From Siniperca chuatsi (Eukaryota > Chordata > Actinopteri > Centrarchiformes > Sinipercidae), in contig NC_058056.1 of the NCBI RefSeq assembly GCF_020085105.1, forward strand, positions 14,535,929-14,599,928: a stretch of DNA of 64,000 nt, given 5' to 3'. The notes beneath the pieces were generated by a model. It made no database searches. It was not told where the DNA came from and was given only the letters and a program-made list of their open reading frames with translations. A program made the translations under genes and the position numbers. This document shows positions 1 through 14,600 of this stretch, piece by piece. Positions within the stretch are counted from its first letter, which is position 1; every line of letters begins with the position of its first letter.

Positions 1-2492
1 AATTTCTCTGTTTCTTTCCTGTTCGGGGAGGTCGGCAGGAGCCTGTTGTTCTGGAGCCATTAGTGAAGGAAGCAGACGCAGATTCACTGCAAACAAGCAG
101 CGATGTCATTTCAGTGATTCTGCTTTAATCAGATAGATTGACTGGAGCATCTTATTCTCTTTACCTCTTTCTTTTTATTCCACCCCCTCCTGCTGGTTCT
201 CTAGTCCCTCATGTCACCCAATAGCTCCTCCTGCACCATTCCCACCACCGAAGCAGTTGCTATTCAGCCCACATCAAATGGTGCCGAAGAAAGAGCCATT
301 GTCCTGGCTGGTCTTACACCGCTCTTATCTATTGATTGGAAAGCAGAGAGGAGAAAATAACAGGTATTGATTACCACACTGGGTGAAGTTGCTGGGCAGG
401 ACGTCTGGAGGGGTAAGGAAAGACGGCATTCTTCACCCTCCTCTGCCCCACTGCTGTCAGAACAGCCTCCACCGCCACTCCACATATCCAGTCCCCTTTC
501 ACCCTGCTTCTCCCCTCCGTCCCTCACCTCACCTCCTTTCTTGAACTGCCAAGGTGGCTCTCCCCCTACTCTTTCTCTCTCACTGTTTTATGCCGATTTT
601 GATCTCTGCTTGTGAAATGTATAGCCAAGCGCAGCAGTAGCCTCTGAACAGAAGCTCTGGCCTTTCACACACTCCCCGAGCTGCGATGTCTGCCTCACTT
701 TTTGCCTTCACCCAACCCCATCAGTCTCAAGTAAAGTCACCAGCTCTGGATTTGGTTTCTAGCTTTCATGTAGTTTTTTTGTGATTTTTTTTTCTTTTCC
801 CTCTTATGTTCCTTGAACTCAACTTACTTTTTTCCATCCATTTTGTTATATTGTTGTATTATACAAGTGCTCCTGAGGTTTTAAGAGATGCATGATAGAA
901 TATTTCCCTGGAAGCACAGGCTCCATTAAACTTCCTCTCTTATGTTAGAGGACTGTCTGCTCTTGTACGGTCTGCTGAGCTAACACAGTGCTGCTGAGTA
1001 GGAGGAAGCATTCTCCAACTTCTATCTGTCTCTCTGCCTCTTATCCTTTATGTAAATACTGCATATTGAAGACACATTCACTCAGATCAGTGTTTATCTT
1101 AGTAATGAATCACTACAGTCTGGCATTGTGCAAAAGCCTTTTGATGCACAAGAAATTCTTGCAGTTGGCTGGAGATTAAGGACCAAATCCTTTTTATTAG
1201 CAGATGTTTACAGTGTTGTTTGAATAACTATATCCTGTATTGGGCAGACGGTGTTGCGTGCATTATCAAGTTGTTCTCATTGCGGCTGGTTCCAGGTGTT
1301 CGCTATTGGAGCGGCTGTCAGCAGCCAAGCCAACCCTTTATTGACATGTTTGCAATGACTAAAAAGACCAAAGCACTTTGTATAGGAGAAAAAATGCATC
1401 ATTACAAATCCACAGGTGTTTTGTAAAAGAGAAAATAAATGAGGAGAGAGGTACCAGCACATCTGAACATTGCTCAACTCTGGCAGCCCTTGTAGTCTAT
1501 TTTTTCTTTCCTAACATATTTCCCTACTGGGATGCCTGCATGTCAGATCAACAGTTCATTAACCCGCTCACAAGGTTTTCGTAAAAATGGCTATATTTAG
1601 TCTGTATCAAAAGAATGCCTCTCATTGAATGTGCCCCTTTCTCTTAAAATAATCCATCACCAAATTGAGCAAAGAAAAACAGAGCTAATTCTGAGAGTCG
1701 CCAGGCCTCCTCCTTCTTTTCCTGCGCTATGAAAGATTCCATTCACACATGGAGCTCAGCTATAATAAGGAGCGCCGTACCAAGGCTGCAATACGGGAAA
1801 GCCCATATGGTCATGTGTGTCATTTTCCATTTACAGAGCAGCTAACAATTCTAACAATTTGAGTAAACACTCACCGGTTTGTCATAAATCTGACAGATTC
1901 CCATTCATCACAGCCTCCATAGAGGACCATGATGCTTAGTTCAGCAACCAGGAGAGAGCCTCAAAAGACTGAAGCTAAAACAGCAGAGAAAAGTGCAGCT
2001 ATAGTACATTTTACCTCCAGTATAGTGTTATTACATGTTGCATTCATACATCTTGAACTATGTATCTTACAATCAAGCAGATAAGGCAATAATTCTCCTT
2101 TTCTCAGAATTAGATTTTTTTTTTACAGAGGGCCTCTGTCTGGTAGTTTCAAAGCTTTCAACTCCAAGGTTAAGAGAACCTGTCCTTGAGAGGGAGGAGG
2201 CGGAGGAGGAGAGTCCCTATTGAAGAAAGGATGGTGGTCATGCACACAGCGCAAATACTTATTAAGTTATTCAGAGGATGTCCTTGATTTCAGCACCTCT
2301 TCATGCCTTGTTTTTCAAAAGGACTTCAAAAGGTTTTTTTAAGAGCGGAGATGTAGGGAGGAAAACATTTGTTGCACATTCCTCGCACTTGGAGCACCAG
2401 CCAAAGCTTTCTAGTTTATTAAGTCAAAAAGCTCAGGAGCTGGAGTCATCCTGAATAACCCAAGTTCAAGATCACATAGACCTTTATCACAA

Positions 2493-2638
2493 TTAAAGGA
2501 ATAGTTAGACATTTTTGGAAATACGTCATTTGTATGTTTGTTTATTTGTTTTTTAGCATACAGACACAAGAATGGTATCAATCTCTCGGCAAGAAAGCAA
2601 AGAAGCCCATTTTCCAAAATGTCGAACTGTTCCTTTAA
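2493..2638. mobile_element. TTAA-flanked miniature inverted-repeat element (146 bp)
   Basis: The left end reads TTAAAGGAATAGTTAGACAT and the complement of the right end reads TTAAAGGAACAGTTCGACAT. They differ at two positions in 20 and continue to pair for about ten more bases. Both ends sit in TTAA, the target duplication of Kolobok and piggyBac elements. No coding capacity. It is one of five elements in this window with the same TTAAAG end. Confidence 0.75.
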
Positions 2639-4748
2639 ATGATTAACAACAGTCACATGGCATCTTTAAAGACATGACAAAAAGCCATCTGATCATATAA
2701 ATGAAGCTTAAAAAGCCAAATTTAAAGAAGGATCCTCCACTAGAAGACTGGGTGTATAATAAGTGTCAAATGCTCTGCAAACAACACTGCAGAGAGGTTT
2801 TGCAGTGCACCGTTTTACGAATGGAAAAGAGCATTCAGATGTTCCCCTGTCTCTTTATTTTCTCGAGAAGACTATAACTCTCTAGAAATGCCCTTCCAGC
2901 TTTCAGAAATCTTTGTTTGACAAGCAGTACCTATGCTGGGTCAATGTGTTTTGACACTTTGCTTCAGCTGAACCTTTGACATGAATCAGGCCTTGTTTTT
3001 GTGTGTCATTAATCGAGAAGGAAACACATGGTTGAGTGGCTTGCAGGACCATAAGTTAGAAGAGATAACTGAAGCCTATTTGTTTAAGATTTGGCAGAAA
3101 TGTATTTATGTTTTTACAAGGCTGTTCAGTCTTTTAGGATCAACTCAGTCCATGTGAGCTCCAGCAGCACCAAGCCAACGCTGTGACCTGTTTGTGGTCC
3201 TAAAGCAGCGTCTGCAGAGTAAGAAACTGAACAGTGAGCGCCTCTGTTCTGCTTTCCTGGTAGCAGAGGAGTGAGATATGGGCCAGCTGACAACAGCCAA
3301 AAAAACTGCGGTCGCATTTTCTCCACAGACATAAACAATGACACTTCCAATTTCCTGTGCATGCTGTGGACCAGGAAAGGCCATTCACAGAGAGGAAGGA
3401 AAACTCTGAGTGTGCGTGGTTGAGAAAGACATAGAAACAAAAAAGGAAGAAGGTTTTCATCGGTTTTACGCTCACAAGTTTCACTTTTTTCCGCTGAGTT
3501 TTGTAGCATGACTTATAAACCTTTTTTTTTTTTCTTTTATAAAATATGACTAAGTCCAGCGTTTTTAGCATCCGAGGTCACCAGCACAGCAGTCCAGATG
3601 TTGTACCTGCAGCTGAGATACATCTGTTGGCAATGTGATGGATAAAACAGCCAGATGGAGTTACCTGTGTCACCTTCCCCCATCAGTATAATGAACTTCT
3701 TGTTTACCATATGTGTGAAATGCACCAAAGGAATGTGACTCCATGTGTGTGTGTTTGAGCGTGTGTGTATGTGTTTGGAGAGGCCATGTGTACTTACCCT
3801 CCCCATTGTTTTTACTGCTACCAGCCTGGCCATTTGTTCTGAGGCACAGACTGTGCTCTGTGTACTTTTGAGGGCTGTTGCAGCTATAGGGTTTGGTTGC
3901 ATTTCCTCCCCCTCTTTCACTCACCCAATCTTCTGTTTCTCTTCGATGTCTAGTCTGCTCAGTAATTCGGGGTTTTGTTTAGTTGTTGGTGGGGGGTTAG
4001 TTGAACGCCTGGTGATGTGCGAGCAGCGGCACAGGCCCCCTAACACCATCACAGGGTGTTTCGGCCCGCTCCACTTCACCAGATCTGAGGGAGCAGACCT
4101 GAGCCAATTAAGAGCAGGGAGAACGGCTGCTGTCCGTCTCTCTGTGACCCGCCCCCCTCATCGCTTTGATCTCTTGCACGCTACGCAAAACCAGAGCCAG
4201 AACACTTTACTCTCTCTGTGCAGGCAGTGGACGACAGGGCCTGTCCAATTATTACAATCTGGTTTCGACATTTCTGCATAATCGGACAAAAACATGACAA
4301 ATTACCTCTATCTCACTCCATCTGCCCACATCCGAGCTGTTTTTAGAGATGTTTTTAGTCAGGATTCAGATATTTTATTTCATTTGCTGATTCTAATACA
4401 CTTTTGTTAACTTAGCTATTGACTCTGATGTTCAAAAAATCGTTTTTGCAGTGTCACTTGGTTAGTAAACCCATTAAATTTAGTTGTTAAGCTAATATTT
4501 TTGAAATTGTTGGATATGAAAGAGGCTCCTCTCTATCTTTACCTAAAAACTAAAACTTACAATGACAGTGTCCTTGCAGTATATATTTAGTTGCTCAATT
4601 ACACTTATTTCATAAAGTAATTTTTCCAGTGGCTACCTAATGTACTCACTCTGTGCTCCCACTTAATAGGTGAGGTGAGCTTCCATCAAATTCCAACCTA
4701 AAAGTTTGGTAGTTTTCATTGGAGACTTTAATGTAGTGTGGTCTAGAT

Positions 4749-5339
4749 CAGTAGTTCCCAGACTGGGGACAAGGACTCCCCAAAGGGGTTGCAAGATGAT
4801 TAACAGGAGAGGTGAGGAAAAAATTCATTCTTGACCTTGGAAACAGCAGTTGGTAAAACAATCTCACCATAAGGTCCATTCAGTAGCTATTCTGGGGCTT
4901 TCGATCGAATGACATGATCTTCATTAGCAGATGGAGTTTTCCAGATGTCATGAAAATAGATGTTCGAATTGCCATTCCTATGAGCCCTTTAAGGACTTCT
5001 CAGCCATGTTGGCTTAAAAGTTTAGATTAAAGCTCCAGGACAGCTACTGAATGGAGCTTGTGGTGAGATTGTTTTGCTAACTAGAAAAAAACACAAAAAT
5101 ATTTCTGCCACAAATTATATTAATTTTTCTTTAGAATGTGTGTTCTAATCTTTGCTTTTTTAGTGAATTTCTTTTGACTTGTACCTCTAAAGATTATTAA
5201 AATAATGTGAAAAGGAAAAATCACCCTTTGACAGAACTGATCACAACTGGAAGAGGTATACAACCTGTGACAAGGAGTTGCAAGGAGAAGACATTGCATT
5301 GTTTAATAGGGTCATAGGTCAAAACGCTGTGAATCACTG
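4749..5339. mobile_element. hAT-like non-autonomous element with 8-bp target duplication
   Basis: The left end CAGTAGTTCCCAGACTGGGG and the complement of the right end (CAGTGATTCACAGCG) are the familiar fish hAT termini. The flanks are gtctagat (4741-4748) and ttctagat (5340-5347), an 8-bp duplication with one mismatch. The interior holds a second palindrome, arms 4854-4889 and 5041-5079, suggesting a smaller fold-back element nested inside. A related copy lies at 41316. No transposase frame is present. Confidence 0.75.
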
Positions 5340-5608
5340 TTCTAGATGATATTTCATTGTCTGTTTCACCCTGACAAGAATAAAATTGTGGGGAATTGCT
5401 GTATAAATTTGATGTTTTTGGCACCAAAATTGTTTAAGATGTAGAATACAATCTAAAAATATTGGTATCAGCCTCAGAAATACATTTTTTATGTTATTGT
5501 GGGCTGCAGATTCAAACACATAATTTGTTTTCCTTTTGCAAAACGATATTAAGGTAAAAAAAAAAAAAGCCTTCAAAATTCACCATTATTGCGTTTGCGT
5601 GTCCACAG

Positions 5609-8600
5609 GACCTCCACGGGTGTCTGAGAAGGTTGCTCACAGACAGACGGCCCGGCTCGGGAGTGCCATTAAGCTGCCATGTCCAGTGGAAGGAGACCCT
5701 CCGCCCCTCATAATGTGGACCAAAGATGGGCGCAACATCCACAGTGGCTGGGTCCGGTTTCGTATCCTCCGCATGGGCCTGAAGATCAAGGAGGTGGAAG
5801 GAGATGACACGGGGACCTACATCTGCAAAGCCACCAACGGCTTTGGTAGCGTTAACATAAACTATACCCTCATCGTCATCGGTGAGTGCAGATGGATTTG
5901 TATGTAGCACATTAGATCGTTTGTATAACCTGTTGCTCTACAGGTTCCTGAGATGAGATCACTGAGGAAAAGTGTTACTCTTGTTAAAAATTCGCTCAAT
6001 TGAGCATCTTTAAAACATGAAGTCACCTGTCTGGTAACTAAAACCAGAGACCACGGCGGTGAGTCAGTCTCCTGATTTGTACGATCAGAGCACATCATCT
6101 TCCACCCTGGTGTTTTGAAGCCATATTTGTAACACTTTCCTGCAGTCACAAATCTCACCACAGTTCAAATGTTAAAAGACAGCATCACTCACAGAGGTCG
6201 AGGTCTAAAACAAGTGGATTTATGGAGGTTTAGTGGTTGATCCTCTCATCTATTGTATGTGTTACAGCCCCTACCTCTCCCTGCCCAAAGTCAACAGCGG
6301 CATGGGATATTGTTTCATACCACTTCATCCTCTGTGACTCAGTTGGATCTCAAGCTCTTCCTTTTCCTTAGGCTACACTCTGTGGAGGCAGGAGGTCTGC
6401 AGCTCCGCAATAAGAAACACATTCAGTGTAATAGTGCCGGTTTGTCTTCAGACTCTCACACAGCTCTTGAAAGGGGCCTGGAGGATTAAGCACAGTCTGA
6501 CTGAGTGTGTTACTCGTTTGTGCATGTGCATACAGTGCATTTCCTCTGCGCTAGAGCAGAGCATGATGAATGAGCGGAGTGGAGCGTGAAGGCTGTGTTT
6601 AGTCTAATTACTCTAAGATGCCTAATTAGGGCCAGAGTCTGTGCTCTCGCTCTTTCTCGCAGGAGGAGATGCAGCCTGGTCTTCTGACAGCCGGGCTTCA
6701 GAAGAATAGCCATAATCAGGCAGATGTGGAAAACACTTCAGAAAACAGTGCTTTTTGTAATAAATCATGCTTGGAAGTAGATGGGACTGAAGTTTATTTT
6801 AGGGTCCCCCTCAATATGAAGTTGCCAGTGAGTTCAAAGAGAGGGTGTCTGCTGATTGTGCTAAAATGAAAGGTTGGAGATGGAGGCACCGAGCCAGCTA
6901 TAATGTCAAGGTTCATACTACAGTTGTGCTATATAGTAGTCAGACGTGGCTATGTCTGTGTTTGCATTGCACTTAAAGGGCATTCTGAGTTTTTATATAC
7001 ACTGAACATTTGTTTGTGGAACACATTCAGAATCAATCATGTGATGGATAACAACCACCATGCCGTTTTAAGTTTGTTTCAAGGCTCTGTTGATTGGATG
7101 GATACTGTCACAATCCTTGGTGCAGTTTGATGTGATGGAGTAGGTCTAGTTAATGTTTTTCCACTGCATCAGTAGCATTTTTTTTTTTTTTTTTACATTT
7201 CCAGGTACATTGGGGTCACAATTCTGATAGCCTGTTCAGAAATGGAGACCTAATTTCTGCTGTGCTTCTGTTGATCTGTACCTCAAATGCTGCCTCCAAA
7301 TAGGTGCTTTGCCTTTGTCTCAACTTTGAATAACAGATAAAAATCTATCAAAGGTCAACAAGAATGAAGGTCACAATTTCTGACACAGTTTAAGACAGAA
7401 ATTCAACAGAAATATGTAGCACCAGAATCAGGTACTTGGCCTTTCTCTCACCTGTTTTAAACACTGTTGTTGTTGTTCAGATACTCAAAAGGATGGTTCA
7501 GAGAAAAGTGCAAAGACTGTGACGTGGTATTTGTATGCTGAGAAAGAGCTTGCACAAACATAAGCAAATACAAATAAGGGGAAAAGGGGCCACAAAAGTT
7601 CCCCTCACCACTGGGCTCTTTAAACATGTGAGACAACTTATTTCTGAAGTATTAGTCTCTGCAGTAGAGCCAAATACTATACATGCATGTGGGATTCATT
7701 TTTGGATTTGAATATTGATTAAAAGCTGGGAGACACAGAATAACGATTTTGATAAATTAAAGCCAACCTACACTCTCTCTCTCACACACACACACATACA
7801 GAAGACACACACAATTAGCCAATTCATCTTGGTGATAGATAACAACTTTTTCCCCTGCGGTATGTTTATGTGGCAGATCATTTGTCTGGTTTGGCTTCTG
7901 CTGCCGTGCGACTGAGTGAGAATGAAGACTTCAATGAAAACAGTTTAAGACTGCTGTGATGAAGCTGGCAGGGATCACAGGGAGATCAGTTCAACCTGAC
8001 TGCATTCGTTGCTCTACTCCCACTCTGTGATTACGTTAGGAAAAAATACCATTGGAAGTTCAATCATAAGTCTTTCTTGGAAGCATATTTCCATGAGATT
8101 TTTATCAGAAGTGTTTTTTTGCCCTTTATGGAGTTACCTAGAGACTTTCTGGCCTGAACCTTAATCCTGATCTGGTTTGTTCCATTTCCTACTTGTCCTC
8201 TGGTGGTGGTGAGTGCATGACAGCCCGTCACTAGATACTAAACGTCTAGTCTGCATCTCACAAGAACAACCCCCCCTGTCCGTCCGTCATCCCATTAGGC
8301 ACTGGCAGGCCATCACCACAGCGTTTGTTTTTATAGATAATTGTTCCATCAGAGCTGCATTGCATTCTGGGTGCCTTTTTGCCACAAAGATTAGGGGGCC
8401 TCATTGTCAAAATACTTCCAGGATTGAAGTCAGCTTAATACAGCCAAATAGTCTGCAATTATCATGAGCAACACTTTCCATTAACGTTGAATCACCTAAT
8501 TGTTAGCCATTTTAATTTAGTGGCGTGCAGTTAACTGTAGCGACCTGCTGGGAGGCCTATTATGTTGCTCAAAAAGATCAGAGAGAGAGATTATTTATTT

Positions 8601-11600
8601 GAAACACTGTAAATGAGGGGTAGCTCCACATACAGTATCCATCATGTCAGTTTATTATTTTTACTGGATCACAGAGTGAAAAAGTAAGAGAGGCAACTGC
8701 AGTCAGTTATAGTGCCGGTCAGGGGAGAAGGGTCGACAAAATCCTGGCAGCTGTTCAAGTTCAAGGCTCAATGTGGAGAGCATAACTTTTTAAACATCGC
8801 CTGGGACCCAGCAGAGAAGCCAAGCAGAAGAAAGACAGTAAGATAAAGAGATGGCGAAGACATGGGGTGAGATTGGAAGTGAGAGACTGAGGGGTTTTGC
8901 AGGGTGATGTAAGGGGGGGTGTCCACTGTAGCTGGAGAGATATCCCTTCTTCCATCTGCCAGCGGACAGCCTGTCCTCCCCTGAGCTATCTGAAGAATCT
9001 GGTCAGTCAGTGCAACATGGCGCCTCCTCAATCCCTCCAGCTGGCTGTTTGGGCCCTGTTTGGGGTGGTCTCTTGACAACTGGCCCCATCACCTCCCAGC
9101 ACCCCCACCAGGATAGGCAGATGCATGCAGCAACCTCTTCGTCCTCAGCTGCTTAGGCTACAGCAGGCTTCATATTAGCATTAACATGGGATTGTCATAT
9201 TAACATTTGCAGGATTGGATTTTAATGTTTATGTCTGCACAGATAATATATTATAGGGCTGATACAGGGCTGGCAGCGCTCATTATGTCTACATGGAGAT
9301 ATTGGCTCTCGCAGCACATTTTTCATTTTCACTCCTCTCCAGAGACATTGTCAGGCCAACTGTTGGATAAACTGCCCCGTGTGTGACTGATCACATGTGG
9401 TAGCTGTTTGGAGATTTCCAGAGTGTGATGCAAGGCCACTGTGCATAACTTGTCCTGGACATTACAATGTCCCCAACAACATCTGGAGCTCATTGTGACC
9501 TCAAATCATCAGGCATTTTCCTGTGATTCAGCTGGCACAGGAGGCCAGGGGAGAGAGTGTGTAGTGGCCTGTTTCCTGTGGCTGGATTTGTGAATGAAGT
9601 GGGAGGGGATGGTGTCAGACCCTAAACACTGTAGCAAGACCATGAATGGATTTAAGTTGTATGGAAGGAGGCTGATTGCATTTTAAACAATTTGATAATT
9701 TCACTTGGAGCATTTACTTGCATAAGCATGCACTTGAATCATGACTCCTGTAACTGAATTTCCATTCGCATAATGAACCTTTGATTTCATACAGTATGCA
9801 AAGTATAAGGATTTTTGTTTGATCACTGATTCCATAATAAGTTGCAGCTTTTACTTACTTTCTAGTACACAAGAACAGGCCTCTCAGTCACTCCTCATTT
9901 ATTGATTATTTTGTTTCAATCTTCCAAAAATAACAATCATATGGCAGCCATGAGATGTCCTACCTCACCCCTATGTGCAGTCTAGTGAGCCAACATTGTG
10001 TAAAAGACAATAGTGGCAAGGGATAGCTTTAACAGGACACACATAAAGGGTGCCATTGTTCCCTAGAATCACCAAAAAGTAGAGAGGAAATAGATTCGGG
10101 AAAAAAAAAACAAGTCAAAAAGAAAACCCCGGCAGTGTGGGACCATGTTCTGTTTGGATTGGGAGGTTCAGGAACTGGGAGGAATGTGGAGAGCCCAAGT
10201 GAGCAACAGAGAAATATTTCTTCCAGTGGATGCTGTTTTTTAAAGGAATGGGTTATTATAGTTGGCCAGTTAAACCCCTTCAAATAGCCATGACATCATG
10301 GCTGGGCTTGGTGCTGCAGGGGACAAACAAAGGAGGGTTTGTACCCAGAGAACCCTAGAGAGCTTTGAGGGGTTTTGGGGGGACTCGGAGGGAGTCCGAG
10401 AACGAGGGGGTTAGAAGTCACATCTGGTCTCTTTACCTGACCCAATCAAACCCTGAGAGGGAATCTAGTGTGCCAAACTGGATCGAGAAAAATCTTGAGG
10501 CTGCACTGAACTGGAAATCAAAAAGAGGTACGAAAGGTACAGAACTGACTGGGAGTTTTTCCATTTTGTACTGTTATTAAAACATACATTTAACTTGTCC
10601 TTTACATCGTGACATGTCTTTATCTTTCCCTTGACTTATGGTTGGTAAGTTTGTTTGAGATGCTAAGAATGACTTAGACTACCATATCTAATGTGAAGTG
10701 ACACCTCAGTAGTATCATATAAAATCATTTAACAGCAGCCCTTCTTCAATAATCATCTGCTTAACGTGTCTTCCTGCACAGAGTGGCAGATATTGGCGAG
10801 GAACCAAATCTGCTCTGTTAATTCATCAATGCTTAACTCGAAAAGTCGATATGCATCACAAACCGTCGATTAGGTTTCACTCATTATATTTTCTCTAAGC
10901 CCTGTCTTAGCTCCGCTGCATGATGTCAGCCAATGACATAAACTCCACAGCTGTCTCCTGGAACTGGGCTTACGAAAACTGATCATATTACTTCCAAATG
11001 TTACAGAGTATGACCCGAGCATGCACCCCGCTCAGAGGAGCCTATCTGTAAATGCTAAATTTACTCAGAGAGAGCCAAGAACGCTTTGCTGGGCCTGTTT
11101 GGTGTTGGGTCGCTGCCATACGAGCTGTGACGGTGACACTGTCAACAATTAAGAACCAGATTCTAATGGAAAGTTAATACGGGCTTTAAAAGTAGCAATA
11201 TACCTACAATATTAATATTGCCATACAAACTGAAAAATGCATTTATAGTGATTTAAGAAGCACAAGGTTGATAATAAATTACTGTTTAATGCTTCAGATT
11301 AATGTCAGTGCAATATACATGCGCTACATTACGCACTTATGATCTAGCTGTTTCTGTATAAACAGGAAGTTGAGCATGTAAGTTCATTCTTGAACTTGGA
11401 AATAATAGTTTGACCAGATAATCTTAACTTAAGGTCCACTTACCAACTTTTAAAGTTTAAAGCTCCAGAAAAAGCTATAAAGTTTCAAATCTTCATATCA
11501 CCCACCTTTACAACTTTTAAGTAATTTACTGCTTGGTGTTTAAGCCATGCTATTGTTTTGGGTTTTTTCACTGCAAAAGAACCAACGCCTTGTTGACTAA

Positions 11601-14600
11601 CTATTGTCCTGCTGTGTTAACAGATGACTCAGGTTCTGATAAAACTGGACCCGGGGCGGCTGATGGAGTAGAGCCTGACCTGGGCTTGTCAGAAAAACTT
11701 GGTAAGAGCTCTGTTGACATGCTATCAATGATGCAGCGGTAAATTAAAGGACCATACCAGTGGTTCTGCATGATTTATCCTTTTTTACTAGAAATCACAT
11801 GTACTTTACATCACAGCTAAACATTTTGCAAACCATGCTGCTGTGTTTTTATATTTTTGGATGTATTTTTCTCCAGGCAGCCATTCCCAAAGGTTCCCTT
11901 TAATCTCTGTTAGCTGACACCTAACATCATGTCTGCATTTAATTTCTGTCAAAGTGAAATTATTGCTGTTTGGTAATGCAGTTTAATTGCAGATTGACTA
12001 AAAAGTCTGCATTGCTTTACTCTGCAATGATATTGCAACTTTAACAAACATAATACAGATTTTACTGTGATGGATTTGACAACTTGAACAAATTTCAATA
12101 GTCTACCATTTTATTTTCATCCTATACAAAAATGAATAAAAATCAATTGGTGTCTGGAACAGAAAGAAAAAAAAAACTAGAAAATAGTCAGCAAAAGTGT
12201 AAAGTACTGTATGTATGATTTGTAGTTAAGGAGCTAAAACTCGCAAAAACACTGGTATGGTTCTTTAAAATGGGGGTAAATTGTCAGCTCAAGTCATGTA
12301 TCCACTGATAAGTTAAGTAACTAAATGTTTCCTCTTCTTTGCCCTAAAGTGCGTCCCCGCTTCACCCAGCCCGCTAAGATGAGAAAAAGGGTGATAGCCC
12401 GTCCTGTTGGCAGCTCAGTGCGGCTCAAATGCATGGCCAGTGGAAATCCTCGACCGGACATCGTGTGGCTGAAGGACGACAGGCCGCTGACGGAGCAGGA
12501 GGTTGGCGAGGGCCGTCAGAAGAGGTGGACTCTGAGTCTGAGGAACCTGACGCCAGAGCACAGCGGCAGATATACCTGCAGCGTCTCTAATCGGGCAGGA
12601 GAAATCAACGCCACGTATAAAGTTGAGGTCATACGTGAGTATCCCACAGAGAGGCTTAGCTGTACGCATACCAAACATATTCACCTGGAAATATTAATGC
12701 TAACAGATGAGGCAAAGGTAATTAATTTAAATGATTACTGCTGTTTGTGTGGATCGTTTTTCTTATCTTTTGTACATTGCTGCGGGAAATTGAAATAGCG
12801 TAGGAAGAACAGTAACCTTTAAAAAAATCTTCTCTCTGATCTACCTACTCCTGTTGTGTGATTGCGATCAGCAGGTCTTATTCATAACTTTACTGGATGG
12901 ATGAATGTGCTTGTGTAATCATGTATATGAGAAGCATATTGAGGAAGCAGGCTTGAGAGTGAGGGCTTGTGCCCCGGTGTTTGCACAGGGGGGAGAGAGA
13001 GGGAGAGAGAGGCTGTTCAACTCAGAGACCCTCCACTCAATCTGGAGCTGATTAAAACCCAGCTGTCTGCCAGACCCACTGCCCCCCCTTCCCACAACCA
13101 GGAGCGAAGAAAGAGAGGAAACTAATCACAAATACTTCTTGTGTTACATTTGGTATTCCTCCCTCTCTGTCAATTCTAAGTTCTAAGCCGGAGGCTAACA
13201 ATGGTACGGACAACTAAGACCTCTTCTATCCACAGAAGGGCTGTCATATCAAAAGATGTCTCTGTGCATCTTGACAGTTTTTCTCTGTGTGTCTATGCAG
13301 AGAGGACAAACTCCAAGCCTATTTTGACGGGCACACACCCGGTCAACACAACGGTGGACTACGGAGGCACCACGTCGTTCCAGTGCAAAGTGAGGAGTGA
13401 CGTTAAGCCCGTCATTCAGTGGCTCAAACGTGTGGAGTCTAACGAGGAAAGTCGCTACAACTCCACCATCGAGGTGGGAGACCACCGATTCGTGGTGCTC
13501 CCCACGGGGGAGGTGTGGTCACGACCCGACGGCTCCTACCTCAACAAGCTGCTCATTACCCGTGCCAAGGAGGATGACGCTGGCATGTACATCTGCTTAG
13601 GCGCCAACACCATGGGCTACAGCTTCCGCAGCGCCTTCCTCACTGTGCTGCCAGGTGAGGCCTGGGGGATGTCTGTTTACAGTGTAGCACTGCCACAGCA
13701 GCAGGATGTGTTACAAACATACTGCAGAGCAACAAATCAGACAAGGATCTGTGCTACCAGTTTGTATATTTTATGCGGTTGTTTATTTTTAGGAATCTGC
13801 ATTAGTGCACATTACATAATAACATCAGGGGAATGTCAAACTGAAATGAAAGCAAGACCACATACATGTCAGCAAAAGGTAATTAGGACAGATCACAACA
13901 AAGCACTGTTAACGACCACAAATGTTTTGTTGTCACCTGTTTTATATCAGTTTTTGATATGTTTTGGACTTGTGTTATTCTCTACCAAATAAATAAAAAC
14001 CCTTCAAATTCACTAGGCATTCAAGCTATTCATTCAAAAATTTTTTAGGGTTAAGTTTGGGATGGTCATGCAATAACAGAATATAGTAAGAAGATTCAAA
14101 ACTGTCTCTGTTCAAAGATTCAAAGATTAAAACATCTTTAGACTGTTCAGACATTTTATTGACAAAATGTTGAATCCAAAAAATAATCAACAGATTAGTT
14201 GATAGTGAAAAGGATCATTTGTTTCAGGCCTTAAGCACTACACCTGTGCATTTAAACAAACTCTTGGCAACGTTTAAGAGTTGGAAACTTGTTTTGATTT
14301 GATTTTGGACCTCTTCTTTTGCAGACACGAAGCCTCCCATCACGCCCATGTTCTCGCCAGCCTCCAGCTCTCTCCCCTGGCCTGTCATCATTGGCATCCC
14401 TGCTGGAATAGTGTTCATCTTTGGCACAGTGCTGCTGTGGTTCTGCCAGAGCAGAAAGCACTGTCCCCCTCCCAGTGCTCCAGCTGCTGCTGCACAGGTA
14501 CTGCAGAGCTCCCACCGGCTGCCATATCGAGAGCGGGACAGGGGCTGCATGGCTCCGTCCTCCAGCCCAGACAAAGACTGCATGAGCTCCATGAACTACG

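Larger units (their letters stand above)
1..5608 (+). other. fgfrl1: fgfrl1 intron 1 / upstream sequence, no exon recognised
   Basis: This stretch precedes the first recognisable fgfrl1 exon. I looked for a signal-peptide exon ending one base into a codon before a GT donor, as the phase of the exon at 5609 requires, and found none that convinces. Small open frames here (for example 3745-4281 plus) show no domain or repeat-free conserved pattern. Two inverted-repeat transposon remnants lie inside, at 2493-2638 and 4749-5339. FGFRL1 genes have a large first intron, so this is most simply intron. Confidence 0.6.

Noticed and set aside
3126..3920. Overlapping minus-strand open frames of 80-127 codons
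   Set aside because: Compositional chance frames; cysteine and phenylalanine-rich without any recognisable motif.
3745..4281. Open frame of 178 codons, plus strand, in fgfrl1 intron 1
   Set aside because: Low-complexity start over a TG run, no domain, no splice-compatible signal peptide, and no pattern of conserved residues.
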